Part shown: positions 15,475 through 20,822 of the stretch, piece after piece
Numbering within the stretch: the first letter of the stretch is position 1
Layout of the letters: every line of letters begins with the position of its first letter
NCBI RefSeq assembly: GCF_947381555.1
Contig: NZ_CANCWQ010000029.1
Span: forward strand, 1-20,822
Reading direction: 5' to 3'
Length of the DNA: 20,822 bases
From: Limosilactobacillus pulli
GTDB lineage: Bacteria > Bacillota > Bacilli > Lactobacillales > Lactobacillaceae
The notes under the pieces: model-generated
Seen by the model: the letters and a program-made list of their open reading frames with translations, nothing else
Told to the model about the DNA's origin: nothing
Database searches by the model: none
Position numbers and translations under genes: made by a program

Positions 15475-16545
15475 TTAAAGACCAAGCAGTGGCAGGACAA
15501 ACTTCATTGCTCCACCGGCCAGTAAACCGGTGAAGGGATCGACGAGAGCGGTAATCACCAGCGTGGTCGCGGCAGTCAGCTGTTCCTTGCCGGCCAGGGC
15601 GGTGGCGGCATTTTCCGGAAAAGTCACAAAGAGGCCGAGGACCAGCAAAAAGCCGGCGATGGAGCTGCTGGGGACGTACTTCCCAATCTTGGGCAGCCAG
15701 CCGACGAACAGGATCACGGCCATGATCAGCATCATTAAGACTCCGGCAATCACTGGTTCTGGGGCGCTCGCCGTCGCGGAGATGATTGTTTCGACCGGGG
15801 CACCGCCGAGCAGGCTGGTTCCCATGTCGGCCAGGGCTTGGGAGGAGGTCAAGAGGTTCAGGTTGACGGGGTTGGGCTTAATCCCGGTCATTTGCCCGGT
15901 AATCAACCCGTATGAGAGGTTAGCTCCGAGATTTAAGCAGGCCAGGCCTAGTGCTCCCCGCAGAATTCGCAGGTTGAAGAGCGGCTTGGTGAAAATGAAA
16001 CGGCGGACAGTGACGTTCTGGGGCAACTCGTTTTGGTAGTGTTCAACGAAGACCGCAAAGAGGCTTGATAGAATGACGGACAGGCAAATTGTCCAGACCA
16101 GGTCCTTGGAAAGCAAGTAGGTCATGACGGCTACCGCAATGGAAACCCAGCCGGTCCAGCCGTGGCCCTTGCTCATGTTGAGGGCGATTTTCGCTAGCAT
16201 GATGCCGACGCCGGCCATCATGGCGGTGATGATATGGTTGCCAAACACCTGCACGATCCTGGTCAGCGTCCCGGTGAGCCCGATAATCAGCATGATGATC
16301 GAGCCACCAAAAATGATCGAGGTATACTCGCGGGTGTTTTTCCCCAGATTGCCGGTCAACGCGAGCGACTCGGCCTGGAACGAAACCGGGGCGACGGAAT
16401 TAAAAGCAAGGTTAATCCCAGAGACTAAGAGAAATGAAAACGTGGTGGGAAAAACGGCAAAGCCAAGGCCCATCGCCATAATCCCCTGGGGAATCCCGTT
16501 AAGGACAACGCCGAGCGCCGCCATAATATCTGCAAACCAGTGCAT
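15475..16545 (-). CDS. NCS2-type nucleobase permease
   Basis: This is a polytopic membrane protein of 356 residues with about 10-12 hydrophobic segments. Features seen are an early NLAFNSVAPVSFQAESLALTG region, GANLSYGLITGQMTGIKPN and a late TSLLGGAPVETIISATASAPEP segment, which suggests a nucleobase:cation symporter (xanthine/uracil/purine class). It is shorter than common NCS2 proteins (about 430), so it may be a compact subfamily, and the substrate is uncertain. The downstream PRT favours a purine. The ATG at 16545 lies 5 nt behind AGGAGG. I see no purine riboswitch upstream, only a promoter and a PurBox-like dyad. Confidence 0.75.
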   Translation of the reverse strand: MHWFADIMAALGVVLNGIPQGIMAMGLGFAVFPTTFSFLLVSGINLAFNSVAPVSFQAESLALTGNLGKNTREYTSIIFGGSIIMLIIGLTGTLTRIVQVFGNHIITAMMAGVGIMLAKIALNMSKGHGWTGWVSIAVAVMTYLLSKDLVWTICLSVILSSLFAVFVEHYQNELPQNVTVRRFIFTKPLFNLRILRGALGLACLNLGANLSYGLITGQMTGIKPNPVNLNLLTSSQALADMGTSLLGGAPVETIISATASAPEPVIAGVLMMLIMAVILFVGWLPKIGKYVPSSSIAGFLLVLGLFVTFPENAATALAGKEQLTAATTLVITALVDPFTGLLAGGAMKFVLPLLGL

Positions 16546-16556
16546 GATAACCTCCT

Positions 16557-16593
16557 AAATACGAACAATACAAATTAAATTTCAAATATCGTT
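16557..16593 (-). promoter_or_regulatory. PurBox-like dyad before the permease
   Basis: AAATACGAACAAT (16557-16569, plus strand) matches the PurBox pattern AWWWCCGAACWWT at 12 of 13 positions. After 15 nt, AATATCGTT (16585-16593) is a weaker inverted copy. PurR of Firmicutes binds such pairs. Here the dyad lies between the promoter and the ribosome site, a repressor-like position. Confidence 0.35.
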
Positions 16594-16606
16594 TAGATTT
16601 GACTTG

Positions 16607-16635
16607 ATAATACAATGAAAATAGTTAAAAATCAA
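16607..16635 (-). promoter_or_regulatory. Promoter of the permease/PRT operon
   Basis: On the minus strand, TTGATT (16630-16635) and TATTAT (16607-16612) are spaced by exactly 17 nt, about 60 bp upstream of the permease start. Confidence 0.55.
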
Positions 16636-16686
16636 TCGTTATTTTAAAAATCGTCGTTTAATGTTCGGCATTTACGAAGAAGTGAT

Positions 16687-16728
16687 TAAAAAACACCGCA
16701 AATCGGCTGGCAGGCAGCAGATTTACGG
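16687..16728 (-). terminator. Terminator behind the SteT-like gene
   Basis: Minus-strand arms CCGTAAATC/GATTTGCGG (9 bp, one G-U) and GCTG/CAGC around a small loop are followed by TGTTTTTT. It lies 35 bp behind the stop and separates the gene from the nucleobase permease operon. Confidence 0.8.
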
Positions 16729-16762
16729 CGTTCGTCTTTCAGCGCGCAGTAAAGGCACTTTT

Positions 16763-18091
16763 TTACATCCGCTTGGCATCCATTCGTTTAACAGCGTAGA
16801 AGATGGGAAGGCCAACGATGACGATTCCGATGAAGAGCAGGACACCGGCCGGATCGTTGAACAGTTCGCTGACCAGGACGAAGATTCCACCGGCAATCGC
16901 AATGATTGGGACAAGCGGGTAAAGAGGGGTGCTGAAGGGACGGTTCTCCTTATTTTTCTTTCTTAGAATAAAGATCCCAAAAAATGCTAACAGGTAGAAG
17001 CAGTAAACAGTGAAGACACAGAGATCCGAGAGGTGGTCAGGATCGAAGAAGAACATCATCACCGTTGCGAGGGCCACAATGAACAATGTGGCAATGACGG
17101 GCGACTTCCCCTTGGGCGTAACAAACGATAGAAAACGCGAGAATGGCAGGTCGCCCCGGCGTGCCATTGCGTAAACAATCCGTGGGAAGGTAATCATTTT
17201 TCCGTTCAGGGTTCCCATCATCGAGATGATAATTCCGGCCGAGAGAAGTTTGCCACCAATCGCGCCAAAGGCTTTAGTTGCTAGATAGGCAGTGGCATTT
17301 TCACCCAGACGGTGGATTAAGTTCGCCGGCAGGAACTTGAGGATTCCGATAGTAATTAACGTGTAGATTATTAGGACAGCGGTAATTCCCAAGATGATTG
17401 CCCTTGGTAGCAGCTTTTGCGGGTTCTTCATCTCACCACCAAGGTTAGCGATTAGGATCCAACCGTCGTAACCGAAGAGGGTTGCTAAGACGGCGACACC
17501 GAAGCCCCCAGTAGCGTGTTGAACTTCGGTAACGGTTTGACCGAAGGAGTGCTGGTTACCAAAGAGGAGACCAAAGATAATGATTGCTGCGATCGGGATC
17601 ATTTTCCCCGTCGTTGTAATGATGGCAAAGATTGCCCCAACCTTGTTTTCGAAAAGGTTCATCACACCGATTGCCAGAACAGTGATGACGGCCAGTGGAA
17701 TCCGCCACGCGGTGCCAAGACCAAAGAAGTTGGCCATTAAGATACTCATAAACCCGGCAACCGAAGCGATGATTGCGGGGCCGTAGATGATTATCTGCAT
17801 CCAGCCGGCAAGGAAACCGAGAATCCGGTCGTAGAGATTTTCAATATAGACGTAAAGGCCACCGGTGTATGGCATTTGCGCCCCAATTTCGGCGATGGTT
17901 AACCCACCAGTTAGGGTAATAATTCCCCCGAATACCCAGGCAGCAATGGCGAGAGTTGACGAACCGGCACTATCAAGGCCAGAACCCTGCTTGAAGAAAA
18001 TTCCTGAACCAATAATTGTCCCCACGACAATCGAAATTGCCGACCAAAAACCTAACGACCGTTTTAGTTCTTCTGTTGGTTGATTATTCAT
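16763..18091 (-). CDS. steT: APC-superfamily serine/threonine antiporter, SteT-like
   Basis: This is an inner-membrane transporter of 442 residues with about 12 helices. It belongs to the L-amino-acid transporter (LAT) group of the APC superfamily. The helix-1 signature GTIIGSGIFF, the YTGGLYVYIE segment and the run ARRGDLPFSRFLSFVTPKGKSP are typical of Bacillus SteT (YkbA), an obligate Ser/Thr exchanger. The gene symbol rests on this similarity. Start: of two Met codons, the ATG at 18091 is 7 nt behind GGAGG (18099-18103), while the ATG at 18097 would be only 1 nt away. The gene is preceded by a Ser-rich leader peptide and an intrinsic terminator, which independently points to serine as the regulating amino acid. 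Confidence 0.85.
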   Translation of the reverse strand: MNNQPTEELKRSLGFWSAISIVVGTIIGSGIFFKQGSGLDSAGSSTLAIAAWVFGGIITLTGGLTIAEIGAQMPYTGGLYVYIENLYDRILGFLAGWMQIIIYGPAIIASVAGFMSILMANFFGLGTAWRIPLAVITVLAIGVMNLFENKVGAIFAIITTTGKMIPIAAIIIFGLLFGNQHSFGQTVTEVQHATGGFGVAVLATLFGYDGWILIANLGGEMKNPQKLLPRAIILGITAVLIIYTLITIGILKFLPANLIHRLGENATAYLATKAFGAIGGKLLSAGIIISMMGTLNGKMITFPRIVYAMARRGDLPFSRFLSFVTPKGKSPVIATLFIVALATVMMFFFDPDHLSDLCVFTVYCFYLLAFFGIFILRKKNKENRPFSTPLYPLVPIIAIAGGIFVLVSELFNDPAGVLLFIGIVIVGLPIFYAVKRMDAKRM

Positions 18092-18116
18092 CACCATTCC
18101 TCCAATTCAAAATCGG

Positions 18117-18179
18117 CATAATAAAACCGGGTCCACCCGTAACCATCTGGAAATTGCCAAATGATTAAGTGAACCCGGT
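18117..18179 (-). terminator. Attenuator terminator in the SteT leader
   Basis: The lower stem ACCGGGTTCAC/GTGGACCCGGT (minus strand; plus 18169-18179 and 18126-18136) is 11 bp with one G-U. After a small internal loop, a 10-bp upper stem AATCATTTGG/CCAGATGGTT closes on CAATTT. TTTTATTAT follows. It ends about 25 nt before the SteT start codon, so it must be passed for expression. The segment 18190-18196 (GAACGGT) can pair with its 5' strand (ACCGGGTTC, two-base bulge) as a possible antiterminator. Confidence 0.8.
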
Positions 18180-18219
18180 AATTTATTAGACCGTTCTATT
18201 TTAGGTACACTAAAACCAC

Positions 18220-18291
18220 TCAGCCTCGAATAGAGCTAGAGGCTGAGGAGGAAGATTGCTGCAATTGATTAGCAAATACTAACATTAACAT
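18220..18291 (-). CDS. Serine-rich leader peptide of the SteT attenuator
   Basis: This is a 23-codon ORF with a full ribosome site, AAAGGAG (18300-18306), 8 nt before ATG 18291, and a TGA stop at 18222-18220. The peptide begins MLMLVFANQLQQ and continues SSSSASSS before IRG. It has seven Ser in eight codons, using TCT, TCC, TCA and AGC, so several tRNA-Ser species are tested. A perfect 9-bp hairpin, CTCAGCCTC/GAGGCTGAG (18239-18247 with 18219-18227), lies exactly over the Ser codons and the stop. The ORF sits between a promoter and a terminator in front of a Ser/Thr transporter gene. Its role is inferred: slow translation at low charged tRNA-Ser changes the folding of the leader and lets transcription reach SteT. 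Confidence 0.75.
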   Translation of the reverse strand: MLMLVFANQLQQSSSSASSSIRG

Positions 18292-18325
18292 TGATCTTTC
18301 TCCTTTCGTGTACTCGATGTTTATT

Positions 18326-18354
18326 AGAGTATCATTAGAGTTTTAATTTTGCAA
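18326..18354 (-). promoter_or_regulatory. Promoter of the SteT leader
   Basis: TTGCAA (18349-18354) and TACTCT (18326-18331) on the minus strand are spaced by 17 nt, with TGA before the -10. Transcription would start about 30 nt before the leader ORF. Confidence 0.5.
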
Positions 18355-18415
18355 GCCAAAAAATGTTCTAATCTATGCTTCATGGTTGGTCATACTTCAC
18401 TAAAGTGTCAAGCGT

Positions 18416-19357
18416 TTATTCTGCCTGGGCCGCCCGTTCTTCTTCCGCCTGCAAACGTTCCTTGATGTACTTGGCGGAGGTGGCGAGCTTTTCCTGCTCT
18501 TCCGCGGTTAAGTCGAGTTGCAATTGCTCGACGACCCCGTCGCGGCCGACCACTGCCGGGTAGGAAAGGTAGGTGCCGTATTCGGCCCGGTAGTTGGAAA
18601 CCGGCATAATGGTTCGTGAGTCACTGAGGAGGGCGTTGGTTAAACGGACCGCAGCGGTTGCCACCCCGTAGTTGGTGTACTTCTTTCCCTGATAAACCAG
18701 GTAGCCGCCTTGGCGGGCCCGTTCTTCTAAGTCGGCGAGGTCTAAGTCCCGTTCCTTGACCAGCTCTAGCAGGGGCTTGCCGAGAACCCGGACGGTGGAC
18801 CAGGCAGTGAACTGGGAATTCCCGTGTTCACCGAGGTTAAAGCCGTCGACCGAGCGGGAGTCGACTTTGAGGGCTTCTCCGACCCGGGCCCGCATCCGAG
18901 CAGAGTCCAGCAGGGTCCCAGTTCCCATGACGTGCTCCTTTGGCAGGCCAGTTAATTTTTGGTACATCGAAGTGATGACGTCACAGGGGTTTGTGACATC
19001 GACCAGTTTGCCGTGGAAACCATTATCGACCAGCTTCTTGGCGACCAACGGCACTTGGGTGCGGGTGAATTTAAATTCGGCAAAGCGGTCGTGGTCGGGG
19101 GTGTCGACTAACTTAGATTTACCGAGGGCGGAGACGACCACGTCACAGTCTGCCAGTTGAGAGTCGTCGTTTACCGTTAGATTGGTGTGGAAGGGCAGGT
19201 TTGCCATGGCGTCACGAAGGTCGAGGGCATCGGCCTGGACCTTGGCTTCATTTGTGTCGTAAAGTGCTAAATCATCGGCGAAACCACCGGCGACGAGGTA
19301 ATGTGCAACTGTGGCGCCAACGTGGCCCATTCCAACTACTGCTACTTTTCTTGTCAT
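18416..19357 (-). CDS. L-2-hydroxyisocaproate/L-lactate dehydrogenase-family protein (copy 2)
   Basis: This is a paralogue of the protein at 13596-14540, with 313 residues. It shows the Rossmann motif GMGHVGAT, VTNPCDVI, TLLDSARM with the substrate-binding Arg, and the catalytic His178 in GEHGNSQ. It also resembles L-2-hydroxyisocaproate dehydrogenases and should reduce 2-keto acids with NADH in the cytoplasm. The C-terminal tail is unusually rich in Glu and Ala. The ATG at 19357 lies 7 nt behind AAAGGAAG. It follows the hydratase-like gene after 30 nt and is probably co-transcribed with it under the T-box. G+C is much higher than in copy 1 (about 60% against mid-40s in hand-counted 60-base samples), so the copies have different histories. 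No clear terminator was seen behind it. Confidence 0.87.
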   Translation of the reverse strand: MTRKVAVVGMGHVGATVAHYLVAGGFADDLALYDTNEAKVQADALDLRDAMANLPFHTNLTVNDDSQLADCDVVVSALGKSKLVDTPDHDRFAEFKFTRTQVPLVAKKLVDNGFHGKLVDVTNPCDVITSMYQKLTGLPKEHVMGTGTLLDSARMRARVGEALKVDSRSVDGFNLGEHGNSQFTAWSTVRVLGKPLLELVKERDLDLADLEERARQGGYLVYQGKKYTNYGVATAAVRLTNALLSDSRTIMPVSNYRAEYGTYLSYPAVVGRDGVVEQLQLDLTAEEQEKLATSAKYIKERLQAEEERAAQAE

Positions 19358-19387
19358 AATAAAACTTCCTTTCGTATGTGCGCTTAA

Positions 19388-20197
19388 TTAGTCGACGACG
19401 TTAACCGTGACGTTACCGAAACCGTGGTCAAACTTTGCTTCCCACTTGCCTGCAGTCAGGTGCGGCGGCAGGAGGAAGGTCCCGGAGGAAACTAATTGTC
19501 CGGCCCGGAAAACCTTTCCCTGGGCGGCGAGTTTCTTAACCAGCCAGGCGAGGGATTCGAACGGGTTCCCGAGGACCTCGCTGGAGCTGCCGGTGGCTTC
19601 TTCCTTGCCATCGTGGTAGAGGGTCACGTTGACGTTGGCGGCGTCCGCAACGGTTGGAAAAACCTCAGCACTTGGGCGCTCCTCGCCGTAAACGACGAAT
19701 CCGCCGACCGCGCAGTCACTCATCACGCTGAACTTGTCGAGGTCGGGGAACCAGTCGGCAAAGCGGCTGTCCGGCAATTCGACGGTTCCGCATACCGTGG
19801 TCTTGTGGAGGAGGTCATCCAAACTATCGGTTGCCAGCAGATCTTCAGTGGCCCGGAAGCCAAGTTCGACTTCGAGCAGGGGAGCCATTGTCTGTTCTTT
19901 TAAGGATAAGTGGGCCGGGGCCGGCAGGAAGTGGGAGTCGACTTGCTGCCCGTAGAGGGGACTGTCAGAATCAAACATGTCCTGGGTCTGTTTGGAGGTT
20001 AAGGAAACCTTGTAGCCGCCGGTCGGGAGTTTCTTGAGGGCGACGAAGCGGTCCTGGACGGCATAGGCGGTATCGTCATCGGTTACGACGCCCTGCCAGT
20101 CAGCCATCCGGAGGGGTTCCTTACTTTGGTAGGCCTTTGCGAGGGCCTGGGCAAATGCTTCTTGTTGTTGGTTTAAGGTAACGTGTTGTTCAGTCAT
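19388..20197 (-). CDS. 2-keto-4-pentenoate hydratase-family protein
   Basis: The protein has 269 residues and belongs to the MhpD/HpaH branch of the fumarylacetoacetate-hydrolase-like fold. Typical marks are an N-terminal helical part ending in YAVQDRFVALK, GYKVSLTSK, the metal-binding acids in LLEVELGF, and the C-terminal GNPFESLAWLVKKLAAQG plus SSGTFLLP. Known members hydrate 2-hydroxypenta-2,4-dienoate or decarboxylate related keto acids in aromatic degradation. Lactobacilli lack those pathways, so the real substrate is unknown. With a 2-hydroxyacid dehydrogenase 30 nt downstream and a T-box upstream, a 2-keto acid from an amino acid is a reasonable guess. The ATG at 20197 lies 8 nt behind AAGGAGG (20206-20212). 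The gene is high in G+C. Confidence 0.82.
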   Translation of the reverse strand: MTEQHVTLNQQQEAFAQALAKAYQSKEPLRMADWQGVVTDDDTAYAVQDRFVALKKLPTGGYKVSLTSKQTQDMFDSDSPLYGQQVDSHFLPAPAHLSLKEQTMAPLLEVELGFRATEDLLATDSLDDLLHKTTVCGTVELPDSRFADWFPDLDKFSVMSDCAVGGFVVYGEERPSAEVFPTVADAANVNVTLYHDGKEEATGSSSEVLGNPFESLAWLVKKLAAQGKVFRAGQLVSSGTFLLPPHLTAGKWEAKFDHGFGNVTVNVVD

Positions 20198-20216
20198 TGT
20201 AATTTCCTCCTTGTGA

Positions 20217-20273
20217 CTTAGCCGCCGTTACCTTTTGCCTGTGTAAACAGGCTAATCGTTAACTACGACTAAG
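20217..20273 (-). other. Stem-loop just before the hydratase ribosome site
   Basis: A long imperfect stem (plus 20258-20273 with 20217-20232; CTTAGTCG/CGGCTAAG-type pairing, about 14 pairs) carries an inner hairpin GCCTG/CAGGC (20237-20252). The outer stem ends 4 nt from the AAGGAGG of the hydratase gene, and its other arm contains the stop codon of the short ORF upstream. Confidence 0.45.
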
Positions 20274-20337
20274 AATTATTGTTTTGATAATGTTTTCCTG
20301 ATTGGATTTGAATGTTGCTAATGTCGCTGTCTGTCAT
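20269..20337 (-). CDS. Possible 22-codon leader ORF behind the T-box
   Basis: ATG 20337 lies 8 nt behind AAAGGTGG (20346-20353); a second ATG at 20343 is only 2 nt away and less likely. The peptide starts MTDSDISNIQIQSG and ends NNNS, with TAG at 20271-20269. It has three Ile and four Asn. It lies between the T-box terminator and the hydratase gene, and its stop is inside a stem-loop. Translation would open that stem, so coupling to the hydratase gene is possible. It could also be chance. Confidence 0.35.
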   Translation of the reverse strand: MTDSDISNIQIQSGKHYQNNNS

Positions 20338-20365
20338 GACCATCACCACCTTTAAGATTGACGAA

Positions 20366-20662
20366 GAAATAAAAAGAGCGTCCTTCCCGGCTCCTATAAG
20401 TAGGAACTGAAAAGGACGCTCTGAGCGTGGTACCACCTTTCTTTACGGCTATTAAACCGCCTTAACCAACTGCCGTCCGTAAACGGCAATTAGCCGGCAC
20501 GATAATGGGTGCTACCAGTACGCTCTACTTGATTCTTCGTTCGACATACGACTCCCGAGTGATTGAAGCGCACGGTCCATCTGCTGGTTCGCACCACCCA
20601 CCAGCTCTCTGCTACCGGTTCGTGCCCTCGTTCTCGATCAACGTCTTTTGTAATAATTGATT
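20366..20662 (-). ncRNA. T-box leader (best specifier ATC, Ile)
   Basis: On the minus strand there is a long stem I region (about 20540-20650) with an AGAGAGCTGGT distal part. A canonical T-box sequence AAGGTGGTACCACG follows (20426-20439), then a terminator with an 11-bp stem AGAGCGTCCTT/AAGGACGCTCT (20412-20422 and 20375-20385) and a T run. In the specifier loop, between GCACG/CGTGC and CGAG/CTCG stems, ATC (20561-20563) followed by A sits where the specifier triplet is expected, next to the lower stem. TTC (Phe, 20565-20567) is the alternative. Uncharged tRNA should allow read-through into the hydratase and dehydrogenase genes. Confidence 0.88.
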
Positions 20663-20668
20663 GTTTGT

Positions 20669-20697
20669 AGGATAGCACCCTATTATGACAAAATCAA
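20669..20697 (-). promoter_or_regulatory. Promoter of the T-box operon
   Basis: TTGATT (20692-20697) and TATCCT (20669-20674) on the minus strand are 17 nt apart, with TGC before the -10. Confidence 0.6.
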
Positions 20698-20745
20698 GAG
20701 AAAAATTAAAAAAAGATGTGAAAACATGATGGCAATAAAAAGGAC

Positions 20746-20822
20746 GAGGCTGGGAATTAACTATTATTTTCTAGCTTCTAACTAAGAAAATGCGAACTAT
20801 GATTTTTGATTTAATCAAAAAT
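20746..20822 (+). repeat. Third GAGGCTGGGA repeat, cut by the window end
   Basis: GAGGCTGGGAAT (20746-20757) equals the start of the copy at 7245. The following DNA (CTAGCTTCTAACTA, then AATGCGAA) resembles that behind the 14700 copy (CTAGTTCTTAACTA, then CGTGCGAA). The right part lies outside the window. Confidence 0.5.

Noticed and set aside
16546..16660. Purine riboswitch before the nucleobase permease
   Set aside because: The spacer is AT-rich and shows no three-way junction or conserved loop sequences of that class.
16661..16966. Plus-strand ORF of 101 codons behind the SteT-like gene
   Set aside because: It has no ribosome site, overlaps the permease terminator and the 3' end of the permease, and its sequence is not protein-like in composition.
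18117..18179. GGGTGGACC in the SteT leader as a second T-box
   Set aside because: The motif is on the 3' arm of the terminator, directly before the T run, not upstream as in T-boxes, and there is no stem I. The Ser-rich ORF explains the leader better.
20490..20678. Minus-strand ORF of 62 codons
   Set aside because: It lies completely inside the stem I region of the T-box leader, and its start falls in the promoter.

Overview
The window looks like chromosomal DNA of a lactic acid bacterium of the Lactobacillaceae, most likely a Limosilactobacillus or close relative (inference). Reasons: PepX and PepI peptidases, a GH31 alpha-glucosidase, two dehydrogenases of the L-2-hydroxyisocaproate type, a SteT-like antiporter, strong GGAGG ribosome sites, CcpA-type cre sites and T-box control. 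No rRNA, tRNA or CRISPR array was seen.

Left part (1-7.4 kb). A minus-strand SDR resembling diacetyl/acetoin reductases has cre-like sites in its promoter region. A short membrane-protein remnant follows, then pepX and pepI, two enzymes that release proline from peptides. Directly behind pepI is a gene-less, hairpin-rich segment of about 320 bp whose ends look like IS200/IS605 ends. Next to it is a divergent pair, a HxlR/DUF24 regulator and an F420-reductase-like NAD(P)-binding protein. Both are damaged: a homopolymer frameshift in the regulator and a stop at codon 2 of the target gene. A HAD phosphatase follows.

Middle part (7.4-14.6 kb). A GH31 alpha-glucosidase and a LacI regulator are divergently transcribed, with two operators 33 bp apart lying over both promoters. 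Next come a DHH/DHHA1 phosphodiesterase (NrnB-like), a DUF2325 protein, and the first HicDH-type dehydrogenase. Convergent genes are separated by clear bidirectional terminators.

Right part (14.7-20.8 kb). All genes are on the minus strand, and the right half of this part (18.4-20.2 kb) is clearly richer in G+C. The order of transcription is: T-box (best specifier reading ATC, Ile), a possible short leader ORF, a 2-keto-4-pentenoate hydratase-family protein, a second HicDH-type dehydrogenase, a serine-rich leader peptide with an intrinsic terminator, a SteT-like Ser/Thr antiporter, and a purine-type permease with a phosphoribosyltransferase. Copies of a GAGGCTGGGA repeat lie at both edges, and a third copy lies at 7.2 kb.

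The most interesting item is the leader of the SteT-like gene. It has a ribosome site, a 23-residue ORF with seven Ser in eight consecutive codons, a hairpin inside the Ser codons, a possible antiterminator pairing and a strong terminator just before the permease. This is the layout of classical ribosome-mediated attenuation, responding here to serine. The second is the ORF-less IS200/IS605-like element with RNA-like folding, possibly an orphan omega-RNA locus.
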